Assembly (NCBI GenBank): GCA_029865445.1
Contig: JAOUGY010000265.1
Coordinates: 1-5,472, forward strand
Length of the DNA stretch: 5,472 nt
Source of the DNA: Acidimicrobiia bacterium
GTDB lineage: Bacteria; Actinomycetota; Acidimicrobiia; Spongiisociales; ZC4RG35
Reading direction: 5' to 3'
Shown here: positions 1 to 5,472 of the stretch, one piece after another
How positions within the stretch are numbered: position 1 is the stretch's first letter
Layout: every line of letters starts with the position of its first letter
The notes under the pieces: model-generated
The model's database searches: none
What the model saw: the letters and a program-made list of their open reading frames with translations, nothing else
What the model was told of the DNA's origin: nothing
Made by a program: the position numbers and the translations under genes

Positions 1-1
1 C

Positions 2-880
2 CGCACCGCCTACGCCTTCACGGATCTCCAATCGTTCCTGGACATCTACTACGCCGGCGCCGCCGTCCTCGTGACCGAGGACGACTTCTACGATCTGATG
101 GCGGCCTACCTCGACCGAGCCCACGCCGACGGCGTGAAGCGAGCCGAGGTCTTCTTCGATCCGCAGACGCACACCGAGCGCGGGATCGACTTCTCGGTGT
201 TCATGTCGGGCTTCGGTCGGGCCATCGAGGACGCACAACGATCCACGGGGATCTCGGCGGAGCTCATCATGTGCTTTCTCCGTCACCTACCGGCCGGAGA
301 CGCCGAGGAGACGTTCGATCGGGCACGCCCGTGGCTCGATCAGATCCTGGCGGTTGGGCTCGACAGCTCCGAACGCGGCTTTCCTCCCGAGCCGTTCGCA
401 CCCGTGTACTCCCAGGCCCGAGCGGCCGGACTGCACGCCGTGGCGCACGCTGCGGAGGAGGGACCGGCATCGTACGTGGTTGCGTCTCTCGACTTGTTGG
501 GCTGTGAGCGCATCGACCACGGCGTCAGAGCGGAGGAGGACCCCGCCGTGCTCGATCGTCTGATACGAGACAGGATCCCGCTCACAGTGTGCCCGCTGTC
601 CAATCTCGCGCTCAAAGGTGTGGATCGACTGGAAGATCACAACCTGGGTCGACTTCTGGCGAAAGGCGTGAGAGTGACCGTCAACTCCGACGACCCCGCG
701 TACTTCGGGGGGTACATCGGAGACAACTACATCGCCATCGCTCGCGCCCTCGACCTCACGTTCGAGGACCTGGCCACCATCGCCCGCAACTCGCTCGACG
801 CGACGTTTGCGGCGCCCGCCGACAAGGAACGCTGGCTTGCAGAACTGGCCGACTTCACCGCCGGCGAAATCACGGCCTGA
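2..880 (+). CDS. Adenine deaminase (adenosine deaminase family), 5'-truncated by the window edge
   Basis: Zinc-dependent cytosolic deaminase that converts adenine to hypoxanthine and ammonia in purine salvage. The frame is open from base 2, and the residues before the GTG at 71 (AYAFTDLQSFLDIYYAGAAV) are typical family sequence, so that GTG is an internal Val codon and the true start lies upstream of the window. The 292 residues seen lack roughly the first 40 of a usual 330-340, including the N-terminal metal-binding HxH. Visible landmarks are FFDPQTHTERG, CFLRHLP, GLDSSERG, HAAEEGP (446-466; metal His and catalytic Glu), IDHG (His at 518-520), CPLSN and NSDDPAYFGGY (metal Asp). The FFDPQTHTERG, LRHLP and EEGP signatures point to the adenine-deaminase branch rather than true adenosine deaminase; this is from family knowledge. 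The usual HAGEEGP reads HAAEEGP here. It converges on the oxidoreductase gene, with 11 bases of overlap. Confidence 0.9.
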   Translation, partial: RTAYAFTDLQSFLDIYYAGAAVLVTEDDFYDLMAAYLDRAHADGVKRAEVFFDPQTHTERGIDFSVFMSGFGRAIEDAQRSTGISAELIMCFLRHLPAGDAEETFDRARPWLDQILAVGLDSSERGFPPEPFAPVYSQARAAGLHAVAHAAEEGPASYVVASLDLLGCERIDHGVRAEEDPAVLDRLIRDRIPLTVCPLSNLALKGVDRLEDHNLGRLLAKGVRVTVNSDDPAYFGGYIGDNYIAIARALDLTFEDLATIARNSLDATFAAPADKERWLAELADFTAGEITA

Positions 881-1943
881 CGGTCGAACCCGTCCGGGCG
901 GCCTCTTCGATCGCCAGAGTGACCGCCAGGGTGTGGCGGGCCTGTACCGGGTCGGCGAGGTTGCATCCTCTGCCCGTCGCCAGATGGTCGAGCCAAGACC
1001 TGGTTTCGGCAGCCAGTGGACCAACGAACTCGCCCAACGCCCAATCGCCGGGCGTTCCGCTCGACAAGAACACCGCGTTCACGGTGTGCCCGGGAAGGTA
1101 CACGTGAGGCACCCCATGATCGCTGTACATCACCTGGTCGGTGTGATCGTCGTCGAGGAGCATCACGCCGTCGGTACCGATCAGTTCCACCCGGGCGGCA
1201 TGGCCGAGCGCCGGATACTTCTCCGGTAGGACGTAACACACCCCGAGGTTCACGGCCGCTCCGTCGTCATATCGCAGGGTCGCCCAGGTGAGGTCGTCCG
1301 TTTCGTACCCGGCCGAAGCGAGGACGCCGCGCCGGCCGGTCGCCGACACCTCGACCACCTGCCGTGGCTCGAAGAACCAGTTCATGAGGTCCACGTAATA
1401 GGTCAAGGCGTCCACGACCGGCGTGGCATGCGGGTTCCGACCCAACATCGCCAAGGCCTGGGACCGCGAGTTGTAGACGCGGCCGGCGGCGCCGAGGAGC
1501 GACCCCATGCGTCCTTGCACGATCTGTTCTTTCGCCACGTGGTAGCGACGCCGGAAGCGTCTGCTGTATCCGACCCGGAGTTCCGCTGCGGACTCCTGTG
1601 TTGCGGCCACGATCCGGTCGGCTTCGGCGAGCGTCAACGCCAGCGGCTTCTCCACCAGCACCGGTTTGCCGAGCGACAAGGCATGGAGCACGGGTTCGGT
1701 GTGTTCCCCTTCACTCGTCGCAACGATCACAGCGGTCACATCCGGGTGCTCGACGACCGCCGCGTTCGAATCGGTGGCGAAGTCGGCGCCGACCATGGCG
1801 GCCAGCCGATCGGCATTCGCTTGCTCCCTGTCGCCGATGGCCAGGAACGACACCGATGGATGATCGGCCGCGATACGGGACCTCAGCGTTCCGATCCGCC
1901 CTGCGCCCACGATACCCAGTCCGATTCTGTTGACATTCTTCAT
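870..1943 (-). CDS. Gfo/Idh/MocA family NAD(P)-dependent oxidoreductase
   Basis: A 357-residue protein of the usual family length, expected to oxidise or reduce a hydroxyl of a sugar, cyclitol or acid sugar. The N-terminal Rossmann domain (about 1-125) has the dinucleotide motif GIVGAGRIG (10-18) and the family EKP motif (98-100), whose Lys99 is catalytic. The C-terminal substrate domain contains VVDALTYYVDLMNWF (176-190): Asp178 and Asp185 fit the usual DxxxHxxD pattern, but the His position is Tyr182. ATG at 1943 is chosen because GGAGGT (1956-1951) sits 7 bases upstream; the frame stays open to 1985, but the extra residues lack a ribosome site. It is the last gene of the minus-strand block, 38 bases after the denD stop, and its stop overlaps the end of the convergent deaminase gene. 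The exact substrate is unknown; context suggests an acid sugar or derivative. Confidence 0.88.
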   Translation of the reverse strand: MKNVNRIGLGIVGAGRIGTLRSRIAADHPSVSFLAIGDREQANADRLAAMVGADFATDSNAAVVEHPDVTAVIVATSEGEHTEPVLHALSLGKPVLVEKPLALTLAEADRIVAATQESAAELRVGYSRRFRRRYHVAKEQIVQGRMGSLLGAAGRVYNSRSQALAMLGRNPHATPVVDALTYYVDLMNWFFEPRQVVEVSATGRRGVLASAGYETDDLTWATLRYDDGAAVNLGVCYVLPEKYPALGHAARVELIGTDGVMLLDDDHTDQVMYSDHGVPHVYLPGHTVNAVFLSSGTPGDWALGEFVGPLAAETRSWLDHLATGRGCNLADPVQARHTLAVTLAIEEAARTGSTVRP

Positions 1944-1950
1944 GTGACCG

Positions 1951-1956
1951 ACCTCC
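1951..1956 (-). promoter_or_regulatory. Strong ribosome binding site for the Gfo/Idh/MocA gene
   Basis: The minus strand reads GGAGGT, a near-ideal Shine-Dalgarno core, seven bases before the ATG at 1943. It fixes the start codon and rejects the longer in-frame reading that begins at 1985. The other three genes of the block have weaker or less well placed sites, so this gene can probably be translated independently of denD. Confidence 0.8.
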
Positions 1957-1970
1957 GGGTGTGAGGGTAC

Positions 1971-1993
1971 GGCGGCGGGAGTCACCCGCCGCC
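1971..1993 (-). repeat. Perfect 9-bp inverted repeat (hairpin) enclosing the denD stop codon
   Basis: On the minus strand GGCGGCGGG is followed by a five-base loop TGACT and then the exact complement CCCGCCGCC. The loop begins with the denD TGA stop; the left arm encodes the C-terminal Gly-Gly-Gly. All nine pairs are G-C, so the RNA stem should be very stable. No U-run follows on the minus strand (GTACCC comes next), and on the plus strand the hairpin is followed by AAAA, so it is not a standard intrinsic terminator in either direction. It ends 14 bases before the next gene's Shine-Dalgarno site and does not cover it. It may protect the upstream mRNA from 3' exonucleases or tune expression of the last gene; both ideas are inference. 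Confidence 0.6.
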
Positions 1994-2917
1994 AAAATCC
2001 TCGAGATACTCATCGACGATCGCATCGAGCGATCCGGATCCGGTGATCCCGAGGCTTCGAGCCCGCCGACCATCCACCGACTTGGGCCAGCGATCGACGA
2101 TGGCCTGGACGAATGGATCGGGAGCCAGGGTCACCGACCCCGCCCCGCGGTGGCGGCGGAGGGTCTCCACCATCTGCTCGACCGTGACGGGGAGAGCGGG
2201 CAGCCCGAAAGCACGATCACGCCCCAGTCTGGCCGGATCGACCTCGTGCAACGCCACGAGCGCATCGATCACTGCGCGCACTCCCGTGACCGGCATGACG
2301 GTTCCCAACGACACCGGTAGTTCGTAGTCCCGCCCGGCGAGAGGTTCCCGGAAGACGGCACTCGCAAACCCGCTGGCGGCCGCGTTCGGGGGCCCTGGTC
2401 TGATGATCACGTGCGGCAGCCGGGCGGTTCTCCCATCGATGAACCCCTTCCTGCTCGCATCGTTGACGATGCCCTCGCCGATGGACTTCGTGACGCCGTA
2501 ACTGGTCTCCGAGCTGTGTTTGGTGTCATCGCCGACCACCGGTTCGGCACCGCCAAACACGGCGATCGAGCTGGTGAACACGAATCGAGGCACCGGCGCG
2601 ACCTCCCGGCACGCCCGGATCAGGTTGAGGAGTCCGTCGACATTGACACGGTAGGCCAGATCGAAGTCGCGCTCGCCCTCACCGCTCACCACCGAAGCCA
2701 GATGGAACACCGACACGGCCGGCCCCGACACGACCGACCTCACCGCCGCGGGGTCGATGATGTCGCCCACCACGACCCCGTCCCCGGCCACATCGAATCG
2801 AACGATCTCCTCGATGGGCTCGAGTCCCCGAGGGCCTTGGAGGCCCGGAAGCGAGCCGATTCGTTCCGCGAGGAGCCGGCCGAGGAACCCGGCGCCGCCG
2901 GTGATCACCACCTTCAT
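1982..2917 (-). CDS. denD: D-erythronate dehydrogenase-like NAD-dependent SDR/epimerase family protein (DenD-like)
   Basis: A 311-residue extended short-chain dehydrogenase. The Rossmann motif TGGAGFLG is at 6-13, with acidic Asp42 after the second strand favouring NAD over NADP. HLASVVSGE (72-80), FVFTSSIAVFGG (112-123), SYGVTKS with catalytic Tyr140 and Lys144, RKGFIDGR (156-163) and RPGPPNAAASGFAS (173-186) closely follow the DenD subfamily. That family oxidises the C3 hydroxyl of D-erythronate to 3-oxo-tetronate before phosphorylation by a DUF1537 kinase, and the kinase gene is immediately upstream. The ATG at 2917 overlaps the kinase stop as ATGA, suggesting translational coupling; a TTG two codons upstream (2923) is possible but less likely. 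No strong Shine-Dalgarno is visible. The protein ends in GGG, encoded by one arm of a hairpin. The family call is firm; the exact substrate is inferred. Confidence 0.86.
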   Translation of the reverse strand: MKVVITGGAGFLGRLLAERIGSLPGLQGPRGLEPIEEIVRFDVAGDGVVVGDIIDPAAVRSVVSGPAVSVFHLASVVSGEGERDFDLAYRVNVDGLLNLIRACREVAPVPRFVFTSSIAVFGGAEPVVGDDTKHSSETSYGVTKSIGEGIVNDASRKGFIDGRTARLPHVIIRPGPPNAAASGFASAVFREPLAGRDYELPVSLGTVMPVTGVRAVIDALVALHEVDPARLGRDRAFGLPALPVTVEQMVETLRRHRGAGSVTLAPDPFVQAIVDRWPKSVDGRRARSLGITGSGSLDAIVDEYLEDFGGG

Positions 2918-4188
2918 GCGCAACCCATCAACGCCCGGACGAGCGCGGCCAGGTCACCTGGTCCGCCGACGTTGCCGGGGTACACGACCTGGACCAAACC
3001 GGGATGACGGCTCGACACATCGTGTCGCCACACGGCAACCCCGGGCTGGACTTGACCCATGACGATTGCGCGTCGCCCACCAAGGCCCGTTGTTGCCACG
3101 TCGCTCGAGGTGATCCCTCCTTTCGAAACGAGGAATCCGGGCCTGACGCCCACGCCCCTCACGATCGCCGAGATGCAGCCGGAGACGGCTTTGGCAGTGT
3201 CGAGCGACCCGGAAACGAGAGCGCGCGACGTCGAGAGGACCGCTACCGACCCCGCTTCCAGCAGCGCATCGATCTGATCGGCGATGGCGCCGGTGTCGAT
3301 CCGCCCCGACAGGGCTTCCATCACGTCGACCTCGATGTTCACGACCCCCTCGAGCAAGAGGAGCCGCTCGAGCTGTTCGGTGCTCGTGGCCACATGGCTC
3401 CCCACGACGACGAGGCCCCCCGGCCCGTCAACGGTGACCATCGGGTCGAGCAGATCGGAACGCCGGACACCCATGCGCGCCCTGGCAAACGACGCGGCAG
3501 TCCGGGCGAGGACCCGCCGGCCCGCGTTCTCCACGATCCTCACTGCGGCGGCCACCGCTTCGACGTGCGCATCGGTCACGGAATCGGCTACCACGGTGGC
3601 TCCCACCGGTGCATTGGCGAGAACGTCGGGCGCCCGCCCTGCCGCGATGTCGTCGAGCAGGAGCCGAACGACCTCAGAGGACAGAACGCGACCACCCGTC
3701 TTCTCTTCGACCCAGTCGGGAAGGTACGAGCTCGAATACCCGAAGACCGGGTCGCGGGCGAACTCCGTTTCGGCGACCGGCCGGCGCGCCCCGTTCTGGA
3801 CAAGGTAATGGGTGGAATCCACGGTGATCCTCCCCCCGTCCGGGAAGGCCGGCACGAGCAGCGTCAGGTCGTGGTCGACGCCCAACGCATCGACCTCGGC
3901 CGGGAAGTGGCCTCTCAGCGTGGAGTCGCTGCGGCTGACGACGGCAACGTCGACCCCCAGACCGCGGATCTGGTCTCCGATCCGGCCGGCCAGGGCTACG
4001 GCCTCGGGCTCCGGCAGCGCCCGCGAGTTCGTGAGCATGAACCAACAGGGAGATCGTTGGCTCTCCTCGCGCAATGACTCATCGTCCCACGTGAGCAGCA
4101 CTGGGACATCTGCCACGGTCTGGGTTCCCGTCGGGTCGTCGTCGAGCACCACCACCGGTCGTGACGGGAGTTTCAACTGGTCAGCCAA
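2914..4188 (-). CDS. DUF1537 four-carbon acid sugar kinase family protein (OtnK/DtnK-related)
   Basis: An ATP-dependent kinase of the DUF1537 superfamily, whose characterised members phosphorylate tetronates or 3-oxo-tetronates at C4. The 424 residues match the family length. The N-terminal substrate domain has LDDDPTGTQT (15-24), SRSDSTLRGHFPAE (85-98) and PAFPDGGR (113-120); the C-terminal nucleotide-binding domain has GSHVATSTEQ (263-272), SGSLDTA (326-332), KGGITSSDVA (356-365) and YPGNVG (403-408). The DDDPTGTQT form differs from the ADDFTGATD form of classic OtnK, so substrate assignment by analogy is cautious. The frame is open to 4479, but that extension runs through the M20 gene and is Arg/Ser/Gly-rich shadow sequence. 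TTG at 4188 is preferred because GAGGT lies 9 bases upstream and the protein then begins shortly before the first conserved strand; TTG at 4176 is the alternative. It overlaps M20 by 16 bases and denD by 4. Confidence 0.87.
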   Translation of the reverse strand: MADQLKLPSRPVVVLDDDPTGTQTVADVPVLLTWDDESLREESQRSPCWFMLTNSRALPEPEAVALAGRIGDQIRGLGVDVAVVSRSDSTLRGHFPAEVDALGVDHDLTLLVPAFPDGGRITVDSTHYLVQNGARRPVAETEFARDPVFGYSSSYLPDWVEEKTGGRVLSSEVVRLLLDDIAAGRAPDVLANAPVGATVVADSVTDAHVEAVAAAVRIVENAGRRVLARTAASFARARMGVRRSDLLDPMVTVDGPGGLVVVGSHVATSTEQLERLLLLEGVVNIEVDVMEALSGRIDTGAIADQIDALLEAGSVAVLSTSRALVSGSLDTAKAVSGCISAIVRGVGVRPGFLVSKGGITSSDVATTGLGGRRAIVMGQVQPGVAVWRHDVSSRHPGLVQVVYPGNVGGPGDLAALVRALMGCA

Positions 4189-5399
4189 CGCGCCAGTACC
4201 TCGGCACAGGTCGCCACCTGATCGATTGGGACGAACTCGTCGGCGGCGTGAGCCACCCGCACGTCTCCCGGACCGTACATCACGGTGGGCGTGTTGCCCT
4301 GGTTGATGAGGAGACGCATGTCGGCACCGTACGGAACTCCGACCATCTCGGCCCCTACCCCCGTCACAGCCTCGTGGCAGGAGGTGATCGAGCGCGGAAG
4401 AGGATGGTCGACCGGGAGTACCGCTGAATCGAACCTCCCGCCCCAGGTCTCGACACCGACCGGAAACCTCGACAGCCACTCGTCCGTGTTCCAGGCTCTC
4501 GTGATCGCCTCCAACAGCTCAGCCCCCGCACCGTCACAGTTCTGCCCGAGCCGGACTCCATATCTCCCGTCGGCCTCAACCGAATCCATCACGGTCGAAG
4601 CCCAGTTCCCTCCCTCGACCTGGCCGATGATGGTGGGGTACGGGAGTCCGAGCGCAGTCATGAGTGGGTTGGTTTCCGTCTCGTTGCGGATCCGTTCGTC
4701 TTCGCGGAGCGCTTCGACCAACACGAACAACTTGTCGAGGGCAGACACCCCTTCCCGCCGAGTCGAGGCATGAGCCGCCCGGCCCGGCACTCGCAACGTG
4801 AACGTGATCGCCCCGGCATGCGCCACCACGACATCGAGGTTGGTCGGCTCCGGAATCACGGCCATGTCGGCCACGTAGCCGGCCCGAATAGCCGAAAGCG
4901 TTCCGGCGCCACCGTCTTCTTCGGAAGGAACAGCCACCACGAGGACCGTGCCCGTGAGGTCCTGGTCGCGCTCGAACGCCAGTCGGACCGCCTCGAGCAT
5001 CGCCACGACACCGCCTTTCATGTCGCACGCGCCGCGCCCGTAGAGCCGACCGTCGACGACGGTCGGCTCGAAAGCCGGAGTCGTCCACGTGCTCGCGTCG
5101 CCCGGCGGAACCACGTCGACGTGTCCGAGGAGCATTCGCCTCGGTCCGGGGCGTCCGGTGTCATAGCGACCTGCCACCACGATCAGGTCGTCGCGGGGAA
5201 CCTCGATTCCGGGAAACGCAGGGTCCTGTGCCAAGGAGGCGGGATCGGTCTCGATCCAGTCGACATCGAGCGTCATTTCATCGAGAAGCCCGGCCACGAC
5301 CTCCTGAATGCGACGTTCGGAACCGGTGACGGAGGGGACGGACACTAATACCGACAGGTCTTCGACGATTCGCTCCCGATCGGCGTGCATGCGCCGCAT
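4173..5399 (-). CDS. M20 family metallo-deacylase (ArgE/DapE/CPG2 type)
   Basis: A 408-residue zinc-dependent amidohydrolase, expected to be cytosolic since no signal peptide is seen. The family cleaves amide bonds such as N-acyl groups on amino acids or small dipeptides. All expected active-site residues are present: GHVDVVPPGD (His93, Asp95), the bridging Asp126 in GRGACDMKGG, the Glu160-Glu161 pair in PSEEDGG (general base and ligand), Glu184 in IPEPT, and His384 near the C-terminus. GRAAHAS (207-213) marks the inserted dimerisation domain. ATG at 5399 or ATG at 5390 could be the start; neither has a strong Shine-Dalgarno site (GGGTG five bases before 5399 is the better). It is the first complete gene of the minus-strand block and overlaps the kinase gene by 16 bases. 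Its substrate cannot be read from sequence; the operon suggests an acylated or amide-linked hydroxy-acid or sugar-acid derivative, which is inference. Confidence 0.88.
   Translation of the reverse strand: MRRMHADRERIVEDLSVLVSVPSVTGSERRIQEVVAGLLDEMTLDVDWIETDPASLAQDPAFPGIEVPRDDLIVVAGRYDTGRPGPRRMLLGHVDVVPPGDASTWTTPAFEPTVVDGRLYGRGACDMKGGVVAMLEAVRLAFERDQDLTGTVLVVAVPSEEDGGAGTLSAIRAGYVADMAVIPEPTNLDVVVAHAGAITFTLRVPGRAAHASTRREGVSALDKLFVLVEALREDERIRNETETNPLMTALGLPYPTIIGQVEGGNWASTVMDSVEADGRYGVRLGQNCDGAGAELLEAITRAWNTDEWLSRFPVGVETWGGRFDSAVLPVDHPLPRSITSCHEAVTGVGAEMVGVPYGADMRLLINQGNTPTVMYGPGDVRVAHAADEFVPIDQVATCAEVLARWLTS
4198..4202 (-). promoter_or_regulatory. Ribosome binding site inside the M20 gene, supporting a TTG start for the kinase
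   Basis: The minus strand reads GAGGT, 9 bases before the TTG at 4188. The site lies within the last codons of the M20 gene. No ATG or GTG in the kinase frame is better placed, so this motif decides the start. The next candidate, TTG at 4176, forms a TTGA overlap with the M20 stop but would be 21 bases from this site. Confidence 0.5.
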
Positions 5400-5470
5400 T
5401 CAAACACCCACGATTGGCCGATGACCCGCATCCGGGCGCCGGCGCCAAGCTCGGGTCGTGGTGCTCTGGC
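5345..5470 (-). CDS. Possible 3' end of an unidentified upstream minus-strand gene
   Basis: The 73 bases beyond the M20 start show no clear promoter or terminator, so another gene probably runs in from the right. Two frames are candidates. The one given here reads ARAPRPELGAGARMRVIGQS then WVFECGACTPIGS and stops at TAG 5347-5345; its composition is the more protein-like, but it would overlap the M20 start by 55 bases. The other stops at TGA 5402-5400, directly abutting the M20 ATG, which is the neater operon junction, but its residues (RQSTTTRAWRRRPDAGHRP) look like a shadow frame. I recognise neither. Coordinates and even the presence of a gene are uncertain. Confidence 0.25.
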   Translation of the reverse strand, partial: ARAPRPELGAGARMRVIGQSWVFECGACTPIGSESSKTCRY

Positions 5471-5472
5471 GA

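Noticed and set aside
287..1024. Minus-strand open frame (245 residues) opposite the deaminase gene
   Set aside because: It crosses the deaminase and oxidoreductase genes without any recognisable motif, while both of those have clear catalytic signatures.
1428..1964. Plus-strand open frame (178 residues) antisense to the Gfo/Idh/MocA gene
   Set aside because: It is low-complexity, motif-free translation opposite a convincing Rossmann-fold gene, so it is most simply a shadow frame.
1944..1985. Start of the Gfo/Idh/MocA gene at 1985, giving 14 extra residues
   Set aside because: The ATG at 1943 has a perfectly spaced GGAGGT and begins directly before the Rossmann motif; the longer version would overlap the denD stop and lacks a ribosome site.
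2031..2040. 10-bp palindrome GATCCGGATC
   Set aside because: It lies inside denD coding sequence for a Gly-Ser-rich stretch near the C-terminus; a single short palindrome in GC-rich coding DNA is expected by chance.
3004..4077. Long plus-strand open frame (357 residues) antisense to the kinase
   Set aside because: Its translation is rich in Arg, His, Pro, Asp and Gly with no fold signature; it is the expected antisense shadow of a GC-rich gene that has clear family motifs on the other strand.
4141..4160. Short GGT/GAC trinucleotide repeats on the minus strand
   Set aside because: They encode the conserved PVVVLDDDPTG strand and loop of the kinase, so protein sequence explains the repetition.
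4189..4479. In-frame N-terminal extension of the kinase to a 521-residue protein
   Set aside because: It overlaps the well-supported M20 gene in another frame on the same strand, its residues are Arg/Gly/Ser-rich with no recognisable motif, and kinase homologues start near the DDDPTGTQT strand.

Overview
The window is GC-rich and almost entirely coding, with Shine-Dalgarno sites, short gene overlaps and a probable TTG start. This fits a high-GC bacterium, most simply an actinobacterium, but nothing in it fixes the lineage. I see no tRNA, rRNA, CRISPR, insertion sequence or phage gene. No non-coding stretch is longer than about 75 bases.

Layout. The left end (2-880, + strand) carries the C-terminal 292 residues of an adenine deaminase of the adenosine deaminase family; its N-terminus lies outside the window. 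The rest is read from the minus strand as one compact block. In transcription order it holds an M20 metallo-deacylase (5399-4173), a DUF1537 four-carbon acid sugar kinase (4188-2914), a DenD-like erythronate dehydrogenase (2917-1982) and a Gfo/Idh/MocA oxidoreductase (1943-870). The first three genes overlap by 16 and 4 bases. The fourth follows a 38-base gap with its own strong ribosome binding site. Its 3' end overlaps the end of the convergent deaminase gene by 11 bases.

How the genes may work together. A DenD-type dehydrogenase next to a DUF1537 kinase is the known core of tetronate (erythronate/threonate) catabolism: the acid sugar is oxidised, phosphorylated at C4, then decarboxylated to a triose phosphate. 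The decarboxylase (OtnC) and isomerase (OtnI) that usually complete the route are absent here. Instead an M20 amidohydrolase and a second NAD(P)-dependent oxidoreductase are built into the operon. My inference is that the operon processes a related, possibly N-acylated or amide-linked acid sugar or hydroxy-acid. The kinase has the DDDPTGTQT form of the N-terminal motif rather than the classic OtnK form, and the oxidoreductase has Tyr where the family normally has its catalytic His. Both suggest substrates other than textbook erythronate.

The last 73 bases (5400-5472) probably hold the 3' end of another minus-strand gene, which I could not identify. Nothing here is clearly a wholly new system. 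The unusual gene combination, the variant residues and a perfect hairpin around the denD stop codon are the points most worth checking.
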